Positions 6,883 to 15,140 of a stretch of DNA of 32,229 nucleotides are shown one piece after another. The notes under the pieces are model-generated. The model was not told the origin of the DNA, did not search any database, and was given only the letters and a program-made list of their open reading frames with translations. The DNA comes from Ferruginibacter sp. HRS2-29 (lineage in GTDB: Bacteria > Bacteroidota > Bacteroidia > Chitinophagales > Chitinophagaceae). The stretch lies in contig NZ_RJUB01000020.1 of assembly GCF_024343615.1 (NCBI RefSeq), forward strand, positions 1 to 32,229, read 5' to 3'. Numbering within the stretch: the first letter of the stretch is position 1; every line of letters starts with the position of its first letter. The position numbers and the translations under genes were made by a program.

Positions 6883-8273
6883 TAGTATGCATTCTTTTCC
6901 CCGCTAAACACATTGTACACCGTAAGGAACATGATGCGCAGATCGAGCCACACGTTCCAGTTTTCGAGATACCACAGATCATGTTTCACCCTCAGTTCAA
7001 TCTGTTTCGGGTTGCTGATCTCGCCCCTGAAGCCGTTTACCTGCGCCCAGCCTGTGATGCCGGGTTTCAGGAACTGGCGTATCATATATTGGTCTACGAT
7101 CTTTGAATAGTCATTGGTATGTTTCACCATGTGCGGCCTTGGGCCCACGAGGCTCATTTCGCCTTTAAGCACGTTGAAGAATTGCGGGAACTCATCAAGG
7201 CTCGTCTTGCGGATGATCTTACCGATCTTCGTCACACGGCGGTCGTTCTTGGTGGCCTGCACCGAATCGGAATCCTTATTCACCGTCATGCTGCGGAATT
7301 TATAACACTTGAACATCTTGTTGTTCTTGCCCGTACGCATCTGTGAGAAAAATATCGGCCCGCGTGATTCTATCAGGATCAGTAAACCCAATAACGGTAT
7401 CATCCATGATAAAAAGAATATGCACACGAGCAGGCTAACGGTAACGTCTAACGCTCTTTTCTTTACGCGGTTGCCAACGTCTTCCAATGGTTCGCTGCGC
7501 AAAGAAAGTATGGGAAGGTCTTTGATATAATCGATGATCACCGGCTTGCTGAAAAAGAATGAAAGGTTGGGTACCACTTTGAAACGGATCACTTCGTTTT
7601 CGGCTTCCCGCATCAGGGTATAAATGGAGTCGTTTTGCTCCGGTGTGATAGTGCAATAGATCTCCTGCACATCCAGTTCTTTCGATACTTTTATCACGTC
7701 GTCCATTCCGCAGAGAATAGGATAAGGCGAAAGTTCCATTACATTTTTCGGATCTTCCACGAAGCCCAGCAGATGTGTATTGATCCCTTCTTCTGAAAAA
7801 TATTCGGCCAGTTTTTTGGCAGTTTCATTATACCCGATGATGATCACGTTGTTGAACAGCGAGTCCTGCCTGCGGATGAAATGTTTTATCCCTACGTAAA
7901 GAAAACGGTTGAAAAGCAGCGCCGTGCCGAATGCTATGATCGTGGCCAGGATGAAGAGCCGTGATACTTCGGTTTCCCGGGAGAAGAACAGGTAAAAGAA
8001 AAGGAACACGATCCAGATGATATAGATCTGTACCGTTCTTTTGGTGAATGATTCAAAATGCAGGATCACCCTTTCCGTATATGACCCGAGGATGAAGGAA
8101 AGGATCACCCAAAACGTATTCAGGAAAAGCCAGAAGGCAAGGTATGCCGAAAAGAATTTTGTAGTGATACCCTGGTCGAAGATCATCTTCGAAATAAAGA
8201 ACGCCAGGTTCAACATGAACAGGTCAAGTGCGATCAGTGTGAATTGAAGGTATCGTTTAAATTGCTTGTTCAT
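6882..8273 (-). CDS. Polyprenyl-phosphate glycosyl-1-phosphate transferase (exopolysaccharide priming enzyme)
   Basis: A 463-residue protein beginning MNKQFKRYLQFTL. The frame extends to 8402, but that would overlap the wecB 3' end and add 43 residues without family features, so the ATG at 8273 is chosen. There are several N-terminal membrane segments within residues 9-130, then a Rossmann-like domain (NVIIIGYNETAKKLAEYF, 142-159), then the bacterial sugar transferase domain from about 270. That domain carries KFRSM (325-329), the SLDEFPQ region (358-364), GPRP (377-380) and KPGITGWAQVNG (403-414). The family puts a sugar phosphate (often glucose-1-P, or Gal-1-P) on undecaprenyl phosphate to start the repeat unit. 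The exact sugar cannot be told. A heptamer array abuts the stop codon. Confidence 0.92.
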   Translation of the reverse strand: MNKQFKRYLQFTLIALDLFMLNLAFFISKMIFDQGITTKFFSAYLAFWLFLNTFWVILSFILGSYTERVILHFESFTKRTVQIYIIWIVFLFFYLFFSRETEVSRLFILATIIAFGTALLFNRFLYVGIKHFIRRQDSLFNNVIIIGYNETAKKLAEYFSEEGINTHLLGFVEDPKNVMELSPYPILCGMDDVIKVSKELDVQEIYCTITPEQNDSIYTLMREAENEVIRFKVVPNLSFFFSKPVIIDYIKDLPILSLRSEPLEDVGNRVKKRALDVTVSLLVCIFFLSWMIPLLGLLILIESRGPIFFSQMRTGKNNKMFKCYKFRSMTVNKDSDSVQATKNDRRVTKIGKIIRKTSLDEFPQFFNVLKGEMSLVGPRPHMVKHTNDYSKIVDQYMIRQFLKPGITGWAQVNGFRGEISNPKQIELRVKHDLWYLENWNVWLDLRIMFLTVYNVFSGEKNAY

Positions 8274-8314
8274 TTGCCAGGCAGTTGTAAGTTGTTTTGG
8301 TGATACGTATTCGT

Positions 8315-9409
8315 TTATTTGTTGTACAGGCTGTCCAGTATTTCTACAATCCTTTCGGAGGTCTTGCCATCCCAGTAAGCCGGGATATCTCCTTTTTTCC
8401 ATTCACCTGCAAGTATCTGCTGCAGGTATTTTGATAATTTATCGAGGTCGTCACCAACGAGCTCGTTTGTGCCCATCGTAACCGTTTCGGGCCTTTCGGT
8501 AGAGTTGCGCATGGTAAGACATGGAATGTGCAACACGGTAGCTTCTTCGGTGATACCACCCGAATCGGTGATGATACCTTTCGCATTTTTTACCAGGTAA
8601 ATGAATTCATGGTAACCCTGCGGATCGATCATGAGCAGTTTGCTGGTATCCATCTGCAATTTATCCATCATCTGCCGTGTGCGGGGGTGTACAGGAAAAA
8701 CAATGGGAACTCCGGCAGTAGAACTGATCACCGCTTCCAATATACGCTTTAATTTTTCGCCGTCATCCACATTCGAGGGGCGGTGCAGCGTGAGCAGGAA
8801 ATAATTGCCCGGGGCAAGTTGCAATTCCGGCCAGAATGAAGGTTGTTTTATTTTTTCAAGATTCTGGTACAAAGTATCGATCATCGTATTACCTACAAAA
8901 TGGATGGCGCTTTGCGGAACCTGTTGCGCTGCCAGTTGTTTGTTGGCTATTTCTGTAGTGGTAAAAAAATGATCGCAGATAGAATCCGTTACGATGCGGT
9001 TGATCTCTTCCGGCATCGTCATATCACCGGAGCGGATGCCCGCTTCCACATGCACCACATCGATGCATAATTTTTTTGCAGTAATGGTGCAGGCCATGGT
9101 AGAAGTAACATCCCCCACCACCAATACTACAGTTGGTTTATGGGCGATGATCTCCTTTTCAAATTTCACCATGATGGCTGCCGTTTGCTCCGCCTGAGAG
9201 CCACCACCACATTCGAGATTCGTGTGTGGGTCGGGGATGCCGAGTTGTTCGAAAAAATCGCCACTCATTTTTTTATCATAATGCTGGCCGGTATGTACCA
9301 GGCGGAATCCGACTGCCTTGCCTTTTTCCTTAGCCGCGTTGATGGCTTTGATGATGGGGGCGATCTTCATGAAATTGGGCCTTGCGCCTGCTACGATGGT
9401 TATAAGCAT
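8315..9409 (-). CDS. wecB: UDP-N-acetylglucosamine 2-epimerase (non-hydrolysing)
   Basis: A 364-residue cytoplasmic enzyme that interconverts UDP-GlcNAc and UDP-ManNAc. Family motifs in order: AGARPNFMKIAP (7-18), HTGQHYD (39-45), GDVTST (99-104), HVEAGIRSGD (120-129), TLHRPSNVDD (207-216), PVHPRTR (239-245), TDSGGITEEA (281-290) and STERPE (303-308). These include the usual His, Glu and Asp positions. Length is normal for WecB. No UDP-ManNAc dehydrogenase (WecC) is in the window, so the product is probably used as ManNAc, fitting the WecG/TagA-type transferase three genes upstream in the transcript. It lies 30 bp after the SGNH gene and 41 bp before the priming transferase. Confidence 0.95.
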   Translation of the reverse strand: MLITIVAGARPNFMKIAPIIKAINAAKEKGKAVGFRLVHTGQHYDKKMSGDFFEQLGIPDPHTNLECGGGSQAEQTAAIMVKFEKEIIAHKPTVVLVVGDVTSTMACTITAKKLCIDVVHVEAGIRSGDMTMPEEINRIVTDSICDHFFTTTEIANKQLAAQQVPQSAIHFVGNTMIDTLYQNLEKIKQPSFWPELQLAPGNYFLLTLHRPSNVDDGEKLKRILEAVISSTAGVPIVFPVHPRTRQMMDKLQMDTSKLLMIDPQGYHEFIYLVKNAKGIITDSGGITEEATVLHIPCLTMRNSTERPETVTMGTNELVGDDLDKLSKYLQQILAGEWKKGDIPAYWDGKTSERIVEILDSLYNK

Positions 9410-9439
9410 AAATCAGTTTTTATTTTTTAGTCGTAAGTC

Positions 9440-10363
9440 TTATTTTATAAGATTATTTTGACGGATGTAATCCGCCAATTCATTAGTATAAATGACAGCC
9501 CCATTGATTTTCAGGTGCACATCATCCGAGAAATATTCTTCATGCTGTGCATATTCATTCTTCACGGTATCATACACCATGAAATTAGCGTTGTTGCCTA
9601 CCAGTGATTTCATGCGGTCGAAAAATCCGACGGTTGGTTTGTAAAAATTTGGTGTGCAAATAACTAACAGGGGAATGTTGTTTTTTTTGCAGATATCGAT
9701 GAAATTCAAAAAACTCTGGCGTTGTGGTTCGAGCTCTTTTTTTACGTCATAGTAAGTGGTGTCGTTCAGGAATTTGTGGCTGAAACGTGCATCCACAAAC
9801 GATATCGGCATCGATCCATCAGCACGTAAAGTATCGATCGGCTTGAATTTTTTCTGTGCCAGGTCGAAGTTGCTGATGTTGAGCTGGTGTACGATGAACA
9901 ACTCCGACAGCAGAAAATTCTTATGTCCCTGTTCTACCAGCACGTCCCGCACTTCCGGATATTTTACCAACGGATACAGCCGGTCGAGCCTGAAATTGAG
10001 ATTGGTATTTTCCTGTAGTTCCGCGGGATCATCTACACTTAAAATAACCAGCGAAGGTTTTTTATTCTTCTTCTTCAATGTTTCTTTGAGCAAAAATTCA
10101 TGGAAGCTGATGCCTGATCCCGGGTACGAAAGATTGTATACGGTGCGGTGCAAAGAATCGCCCAATTGTGTGGCCAGGATATCCCTGGCGCCGCGGGATG
10201 AGCCGTATATCAGCACATCGGCATTGATCTGCCCGTTGAGGATCATCTCCAGTCGTTTGTCTGCTTCTTTCGCCGGTGCGGCATTGCGCAGCAGGATCAA
10301 CCCTTTGTCTACAATGAAAAAGACAACGCCAAAAAGTACTATCGTTAATAAGAATTTTTTCAT
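9440..10363 (-). CDS. SGNH-like membrane-anchored protein, partner of MBOAT copy 2
   Basis: A 307-residue protein with an N-terminal hydrophobic anchor (residues 3-26). VLIYGSSRGARDI (50-62) is in the place of the GDS block, with Ser55 or Ser56 as candidate nucleophile. The C-terminal SDDVHLKINGAVIYT (279-293) gives Asp280 or Asp281 with His283. This pattern is common in SGNH-like proteins linked to MBOATs in Bacteroidota. The start lies 3 bp after the MBOAT stop, which repeats the arrangement at 1361-3797. The two SGNH proteins differ clearly (GDSY in the first, GSSR here), while their MBOAT partners are close relatives, so the modules may recognise different acceptors. Catalytic activity is inferred. 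Confidence 0.75.
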   Translation of the reverse strand: MKKFLLTIVLFGVVFFIVDKGLILLRNAAPAKEADKRLEMILNGQINADVLIYGSSRGARDILATQLGDSLHRTVYNLSYPGSGISFHEFLLKETLKKKNKKPSLVILSVDDPAELQENTNLNFRLDRLYPLVKYPEVRDVLVEQGHKNFLLSELFIVHQLNISNFDLAQKKFKPIDTLRADGSMPISFVDARFSHKFLNDTTYYDVKKELEPQRQSFLNFIDICKKNNIPLLVICTPNFYKPTVGFFDRMKSLVGNNANFMVYDTVKNEYAQHEEYFSDDVHLKINGAVIYTNELADYIRQNNLIK

Positions 10364-10366
10364 TGT

Positions 10367-11827
10367 TTAAAATTGGAAATAGATGAATTGTTGCTCTTTA
10401 CCTATGAACAGGAAAATAGCGATGATGAGGAGGTAATAAAATGCCCAGCGGAATGTCCTGTGCCAGCTTTTACCAAGTGTTGCCAGTGCATATTGTTGTT
10501 CCCTGCCCATCCATTCTATGACGATGAAAAATAAAATAAGTGCCAGTCCCACACCCGGATGCGCTTTGGTAGCAAGAAAAGGTTTCTTGTTCGGCATCAC
10601 AAAAAGCGAGGAAGAAAATATCCGTGAAACATAATCGATCGCATGCGAAACATTATCGGCCCGGAAGAAGATCCACGCCAGTACGGTAAGGCTGAACGTG
10701 ACGATCATGCTGATGAGTTCACGAATGGTCGGGAATATTTTTCCCTTGGCCACGGTGTCAAGATTATTGCGGTTGGTGTTGAACAAGATCGACGGCATGA
10801 TATACAAGGCATTCAGGAAACCCCAGATGATGAACGTCCAGTTGGCGCCGTGCCAGAAGCCGCTTACGATGAAGATGATGAATGTGTTGCGCACTTTCTT
10901 CAAAGTGCCGCCCTTGCTGCCTCCGAGAGGTATGTACAGGTAATCCCTGAACCAGGTGGACAGGGAGATATGCCAGCGGCGCCAGAATTCGGCAATGTCG
11001 CGGGAGAAATACGGGAAGGCGAAGTTGCGCAGCAATTCGATGCCGAAGAGCCTGGCCACACCCAATGCGATATCGGAATAACCCGAGAAATCGCCATAGA
11101 TCTGGAATGTGAAAAAGAGCGCACCCAATACAAGTGTGCTTCCATTGTAGCCATGCGAGCCGGCGAAGATAGCGTTGGCATATTCGGCGCACATATCGGC
11201 GATCACAATTTTTTTAAACAAACCCCACAGGATCTGTCGCAGACCATCGACTGCTTTGGCGTAATCGAACTGTCTTTCTTTTTTTATTTGTGGCAGCAGG
11301 TGAGTGGCACGTTCTATTGGTCCTGCCACCAGCAGCGGGAAGAAACTTACGAAGACCGCATACTCATAAAAATTCTTTTCAGGCTTGATCCTGTCTTTAT
11401 AAATATCGATCACGTACGACAATCCATGGAAAGTATAAAAGGAAATACCTACCGGTAAAATTATTTTGAGCGTCCAGATGTTTATGTGAAGGCCGGTCAT
11501 TTCGAGCATATCGGCGAACGACTGGACGAAGAAGTTGTAATATTTGAAGAACCCGAGAAAGCCGAGATTGATACCGATGCTGAGCCAGAACCAGATCTTT
11601 TTACTCGTCTTCGATTTGGCCTCGTGCATTTTTATACCTGTGAAATAATCGAGCAGGGTGGAGAACATGAGCAGGAAAAGGAACCTGTAATCCCAGCAGG
11701 CATAGAAAAAATAGCTCGACACGAGCAGGAGCATATTCTGCAGCTTCAGATTCTTATTCGTAACGAACCAATACAGCACGAAAACGATCGGTAAGAATAT
11801 GGCAAAATTGATAGAATTAAAAAGCAT
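10367..11827 (-). CDS. MBOAT-family O-acyltransferase (AlgI-like), copy 2
   Basis: A 486-residue polytopic membrane protein. The start MLFNSINFAIFLPIVFVLYW nearly equals that of copy 1. RDIAEFWRRWHISLSTWFRD (276-295) and SGFWHGANWTF (322-332, His326) form the MBOAT core. Over the central ~300 residues most positions match copy 1, and divergence concentrates in the last 80 residues. It is expected to pass acyl groups across the inner membrane to the SGNH protein encoded 3 bp downstream, for decoration of the exported polymer. It follows the WecG/TagA gene by 75 bp. That gap holds a small 6-bp hairpin (11838-11853) without a U tract on the coding strand. Confidence 0.93.
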   Translation of the reverse strand: MLFNSINFAIFLPIVFVLYWFVTNKNLKLQNMLLLVSSYFFYACWDYRFLFLLMFSTLLDYFTGIKMHEAKSKTSKKIWFWLSIGINLGFLGFFKYYNFFVQSFADMLEMTGLHINIWTLKIILPVGISFYTFHGLSYVIDIYKDRIKPEKNFYEYAVFVSFFPLLVAGPIERATHLLPQIKKERQFDYAKAVDGLRQILWGLFKKIVIADMCAEYANAIFAGSHGYNGSTLVLGALFFTFQIYGDFSGYSDIALGVARLFGIELLRNFAFPYFSRDIAEFWRRWHISLSTWFRDYLYIPLGGSKGGTLKKVRNTFIIFIVSGFWHGANWTFIIWGFLNALYIMPSILFNTNRNNLDTVAKGKIFPTIRELISMIVTFSLTVLAWIFFRADNVSHAIDYVSRIFSSSLFVMPNKKPFLATKAHPGVGLALILFFIVIEWMGREQQYALATLGKSWHRTFRWAFYYLLIIAIFLFIGKEQQFIYFQF

Positions 11828-11902
11828 AATAGTTTTTGGTAATTGTTATTACCTTAAGATCCGGTTGTTAAATAGTTATGATCGTTGGTCATGCATATGT
11901 AT

Positions 11903-12688
11903 TCAGGATGCTTTTTTGGAAGAGAAGAGCTGTTTGCCCTTCGCTTTCAATACAAGATAAATGAACTTCGAATTGCCCACCAGGTAACGTTTCCACATAC
12001 GTTTCGGCTCCTGCGCAAACCGGTAGAACCATTCCATCCCGATATTCTGCATCCATACAGGCGCACGTTTGGTGAACCCTGCCACCACATCGAATGTGCC
12101 GCCAACACCCATCGTGAAATTGACACCTGCCAGCAGGTCACGGTGCGCATACATGAAATTCTCTTTCTTGGGTGAAGTGATCGCCACGAATAACATCTGT
12201 GCCCCGCTGTCGCCAATTTGTTTCGCTACTCCCGCTTCTTCTTCTTTCTTGAAATATCCGTTGCGGTAGCCGGCGATGATACCGGCACCATATTTTTCGG
12301 TGTAGATATCCACTACTTTTTTTACAATCTCTTCTTTTGCCCCGAGAAAAAAACATTTATATTTTTTCTCCGCAGCAAGTTTTACCAGTTCCTGCATCAG
12401 GTCGGCACCGGCCACACGTTCGGGCAATTTACCGCCGAGCAGCCTTGCTCCCCACACGATCGCCTGTCCGTCGGCATTGATCAGATCACAACTCACCACA
12501 CTTTCGAATAGCTGTTTATCCGTCTGCATCGACACCACTTTGCCGGCATTGATCACCACATGATTGATGTGCTCATCGGCTTTGATAGCGTTGTCCACCA
12601 CATCGATGGTTTCTTTCATGCTCAAAACGTCCACAGGAATCCCTAAGAAGTTGATTCTCTTTGGAGCTATATTTTTTATATTATTCAT
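11903..12688 (-). CDS. WecG/TagA/CpsF-family glycosyltransferase (GT26)
   Basis: A 261-residue protein with the GT26 marks: HVVINAGKV (43-51), INADGQAIVWGARL (70-83, with conserved Asp73), LPERVAGADLM (88-98), FFLGAKEE, SPKKENF, and a C-terminal block with GGTFDVVAGFTKRAP and EWFYRFAQEPKRM. The family adds ManNAc (TagA, wall teichoic acid) or ManNAcA (WecG, enterobacterial common antigen) to a lipid-linked GlcNAc. With wecB in the same locus and no ManNAc dehydrogenase visible, transfer of ManNAc is the simplest guess. It is probably peripheral at the cytoplasmic membrane through its basic C-terminal part. Confidence 0.9.
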   Translation of the reverse strand: MNNIKNIAPKRINFLGIPVDVLSMKETIDVVDNAIKADEHINHVVINAGKVVSMQTDKQLFESVVSCDLINADGQAIVWGARLLGGKLPERVAGADLMQELVKLAAEKKYKCFFLGAKEEIVKKVVDIYTEKYGAGIIAGYRNGYFKKEEEAGVAKQIGDSGAQMLFVAITSPKKENFMYAHRDLLAGVNFTMGVGGTFDVVAGFTKRAPVWMQNIGMEWFYRFAQEPKRMWKRYLVGNSKFIYLVLKAKGKQLFSSKKAS

Positions 12689-12766
12689 TGTCTACATTTT
12701 TATGTATGATGTCTTTCAGTTTGAGCGAACTTTCAGTTTTGGAAAATGACTTCGATCCGAAAAAAA

Positions 12767-12787
12767 TCATACATCTTACATCATACA
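12767..12787. repeat. Heptamer array, TCATACA/TCTTACA type, over a stop codon
   Basis: Three units, TCATACA, TCTTACA and TCATACA, overlap the TGA stop (complement of 12781-12783) of the six-hairpin gene. An 11-bp exact inverted copy (ATGTATGATGT, 12702-12712, against 12778-12788) sits near the WecG start, so the two ends of the 92-bp gap could pair. Confidence 0.75.
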
Positions 12788-13956
12788 TTTTTTGCCTCCG
12801 GCAAAAAATACACACTATACGCATAAAACATCCAGGCCTGCGACCAGCGCATGTATGCGATCCGGGAAGTGAAATACTTATTTATCTGGTAATAGAAATA
12901 TCCTTTTTTATCCTGCATGTTATCAATCGACCAGTTGATCACCCTGTCTACCACTTCGCCGCTGGATGCGGTCTTCCGCATTTTTTTTACCGTGATGATC
13001 AGCTGCGACGGCGCATGAATGTCTACCGGGTAGGTCGAATTGCTGTAATATTTCGGAACGCCTTCTTCTGTAAAAAAAGTCTTGATGTAATATTCAAATC
13101 CTTTTTCTGTATACATCCTGAAACTTTCGTCGCCGGTATATTTCATGTAATCATCAATGCATTCAAGGTTGTAGCCGGTATGGAAATTATCGATCCATTG
13201 ATGGAAGGGTAATGTTCCGTAGGCCCAGGCTCCGTTTTCCTGTTGATAACCGCAACAAAATGTTACCGACCTCTTTGCCTCTTCGGCCAGCAATGGTTCT
13301 TTTGTATAGCTGTAAACCCTTGCCAGCAGCCTGCTGCCGAGCAGCGAGGCGTTGAACACAACACTTTTATCCAAGGGTGAATAAGAGAACGAAAAGTTCC
13401 CTCTTTCATCATACGTGCGGTTGAGGTCTTTCAGCATGAAATCGCAGGTGCCCCTGGCTGTTGCCAGCAACGATGCTTCACCGGTAATATCATACGCATC
13501 CAGCAATGCATTCGCGATGAAAGAAGATGCTACTACGGTTGGCATGCCTTTCGGTTGAAAGAAGGCCCTGGCTTCCCAATCGAAATTGTAGCCCCAGCAG
13601 GCTCCTGAATAACCTTTGCTCACGGTTTGATTGATCTGCTCAATGAACAACTGCATTTTTTCAAGATGTGCCGGGTTAGCATCCGTTTTATATAAATTAC
13701 AATAACCCGATAAAAAAAGACCTAATGCTTTCGGATTGTAATCTTTCTTCACCCCCGCTATCTTCCTGAAGTTGATAGGGGAGCGTTTGAAAAACTGTAT
13801 CCATGCAAGGCGCATGAACCTGCTTTTGGGGATGAAAGGCATCTTCTGAAAAAGCCTGCTGTTCAAACCGTCATATGGATCATATCCTTTAAATTCTTCT
13901 GCTTCGCAAAATGCGGTCAGTTCTTTAAAGGATCTTTTAAATTTTGTAGCCGTCAT
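12781..13956 (-). CDS. Six-hairpin glycosidase-like protein, putative polysaccharide-processing enzyme
   Basis: A 391-residue protein with no signal peptide. It is rich in repeating helical hairpins with aromatic and Gly-rich loops (GACWGYNFDWEARAFF, VVASSFIANALLDAY, YQQENGAWAYGTLPFHQWIDNFHTGYNLECIDDY, YSNSTYPVDIHAPSQ, WSIDNMQDKKGYFYYQ, MRWSQAWMFYAY), a pattern of (alpha/alpha)6-barrel enzymes acting on glycans such as unsaturated glucuronyl hydrolases, epimerases and lyases. The family is recognised only at fold level, and catalytic residues cannot be assigned safely. Its start overlaps the preceding GT4 stop by 4 bp (ATGA), indicating coupled translation, so it probably acts on the same cytoplasmic intermediate or product as that glycosyltransferase. 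Relatives are sometimes labelled as aminolevulinate dehydratase, which this sequence does not support. Confidence 0.6.
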   Translation of the reverse strand: MTATKFKRSFKELTAFCEAEEFKGYDPYDGLNSRLFQKMPFIPKSRFMRLAWIQFFKRSPINFRKIAGVKKDYNPKALGLFLSGYCNLYKTDANPAHLEKMQLFIEQINQTVSKGYSGACWGYNFDWEARAFFQPKGMPTVVASSFIANALLDAYDITGEASLLATARGTCDFMLKDLNRTYDERGNFSFSYSPLDKSVVFNASLLGSRLLARVYSYTKEPLLAEEAKRSVTFCCGYQQENGAWAYGTLPFHQWIDNFHTGYNLECIDDYMKYTGDESFRMYTEKGFEYYIKTFFTEEGVPKYYSNSTYPVDIHAPSQLIITVKKMRKTASSGEVVDRVINWSIDNMQDKKGYFYYQINKYFTSRIAYMRWSQAWMFYAYSVYFLPEAKNV

Positions 13957-15071
13957 ATCAGGATGCTCTCTTTGTTTTCAGCGGTGACCGCTGCGGTTAA
14001 TTCCTCTTTGCTGTTGTTTAGTACATGATCTATCAGGGTTACATAAAAATCCCTGAACGAATTGTTCAATGTTGCTGCAGTACCGGTGATGTTGTGCCGG
14101 CCGCTGTGGCCCGATCGGAGCATTGCAGCCAGTTTGGTTTCAAGATCGTCAAAGTCCCTGGTCCTGAACAGGATCGCACCCGCGGGGCGTTCCGTTACAT
14201 CCGATACCAGTGTTTTTTTGCCCAAAAATAAAGCTTCCCTGATTGTCAACGCATCACCGTCGGTGTTGGTAGGCCGCAATACTACGTCGGCACGCTCCAC
14301 CAATTTCACGAACGGTATGACACCATTTACCAAAAGGAAATGATCCTGTATGTTGTGTTCGAGGATGAGTTGTTGTGCCGCATCGTACCTGTCCTTACAT
14401 CCGTCTATCGCCGACACGGTAAAGATGAAACTCACCGGAATCCCTTTAGCCACAAGCCTCCTGGTAGTTTCTATGCACATATCCAGCCCGTAAAGGTCTT
14501 CGCCTTTGTGTAGGTCCAGCCTTGATGCGTTGGCGCAAATAAGCGTTTGTTCGTTCGCGTTAGCCATATCTGCCCTTGCGCTGATCACTTCGGGTAACGC
14601 CGCTTCCTGTTCCATTACGGGAGGGAGAAAGGCATGTTTGACGATGCATTTTTTTGCAGGCAATGATATCCTTTCCGTGATGGTAGGGTTGACGAGTATG
14701 ATCTTATGCGCCAGTTTGAAAACCGTTTCATCCCAGAAACGGAATGGTTGTTTTCTTTTGGCGCCATATCCATGTAATGTAATGATGACTTTTTTCCCAA
14801 ACAATCTTCCGGTAATAATGTGGATCTTTTTGAATAACCTGTTGCCGCTATGGACAAACAGAAGATGGGAGTCTGCGATCTTTTTTAAATAAGTAAAAAT
14901 ATCGAGGCTCCGGATGTTGAAGAATTCCGGTTTGCGTTGCGGCGCTTCATCCACGAGGTCAATGGAGTAAACATCATCCAGCAGATGTTTCAATCGCCAG
15001 ATGTGAATGCTGATGCCGCCTGCGGGTGGGGGTACGGGGCCCAGTATGAGTATGTTGCTTTTTTTGGCCAT
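13953..15071 (-). CDS. Glycosyltransferase, GT4-like (GT-B fold)
   Basis: A 372-residue protein. The N-terminal Rossmann start NILILGPVPPPAGGISIHIW has the Gly-rich loop of GT4 enzymes. Mid-protein KKVIITLHGYGAKR follows, and the C-terminal donor site is DVVLRPTNTDGDALTIREAL, then GKKTLVSDVTERPAGA. The family uses a nucleotide sugar to extend a lipid-linked oligosaccharide in the cytoplasm. Sugar specificity cannot be read from the sequence. The ATG (15069-15071) lies 9 nt after the U tract of a strong terminator-like hairpin, an unusual position for a gene inside an operon. The gene ends in a 4-bp overlap with the six-hairpin gene. Confidence 0.85.
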   Translation of the reverse strand: MAKKSNILILGPVPPPAGGISIHIWRLKHLLDDVYSIDLVDEAPQRKPEFFNIRSLDIFTYLKKIADSHLLFVHSGNRLFKKIHIITGRLFGKKVIITLHGYGAKRKQPFRFWDETVFKLAHKIILVNPTITERISLPAKKCIVKHAFLPPVMEQEAALPEVISARADMANANEQTLICANASRLDLHKGEDLYGLDMCIETTRRLVAKGIPVSFIFTVSAIDGCKDRYDAAQQLILEHNIQDHFLLVNGVIPFVKLVERADVVLRPTNTDGDALTIREALFLGKKTLVSDVTERPAGAILFRTRDFDDLETKLAAMLRSGHSGRHNITGTAATLNNSFRDFYVTLIDHVLNNSKEELTAAVTAENKESILI

Positions 15072-15080
15072 GTCATTTAT

Positions 15081-15129
15081 AAAAAAAATGATACGCCACG
15101 GGTATCAACCGGTGGCAGGTATCATTTTT
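15081..15129 (-). terminator. Intrinsic terminator or attenuator between the CapK-like and GT4 genes
   Basis: On the minus strand, arms 15129-15112 and 15099-15084 pair over 16 bp with a 2-nt bulge (AAAAATGATAC + GCCAC type arms), have a 12-nt loop, and are followed by a run of eight U (15088-15081). It lies just after the CapK-like stop (15141) and just before the GT4 start (15071). It either ends the upstream transcript or reduces read-through into the distal genes. Confidence 0.8.
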
Positions 15130-15140
15130 CAATCATTAGC

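Noticed and set aside
8274..8402. Upstream start for the polyprenyl sugar transferase
   Set aside because: The extra 43 residues overlap the wecB 3' end and do not resemble the family; MNKQFKRYLQ at 8273 is the normal start.
9756..10370. 204-codon plus-strand frame
   Set aside because: Antisense to the SGNH gene, with low-complexity Ser/Phe composition and no recognisable features.
10643..11458. 271-codon plus-strand frame
   Set aside because: Antisense to MBOAT copy 2. The composition is rich in E, Q and G as expected from reversed membrane-protein codons.
12689..12780. Intrinsic terminator after the six-hairpin gene
   Set aside because: The 11-bp arms are 65 nt apart and no U tract follows the distal arm on the minus strand, so the signal is better described as a repeat.
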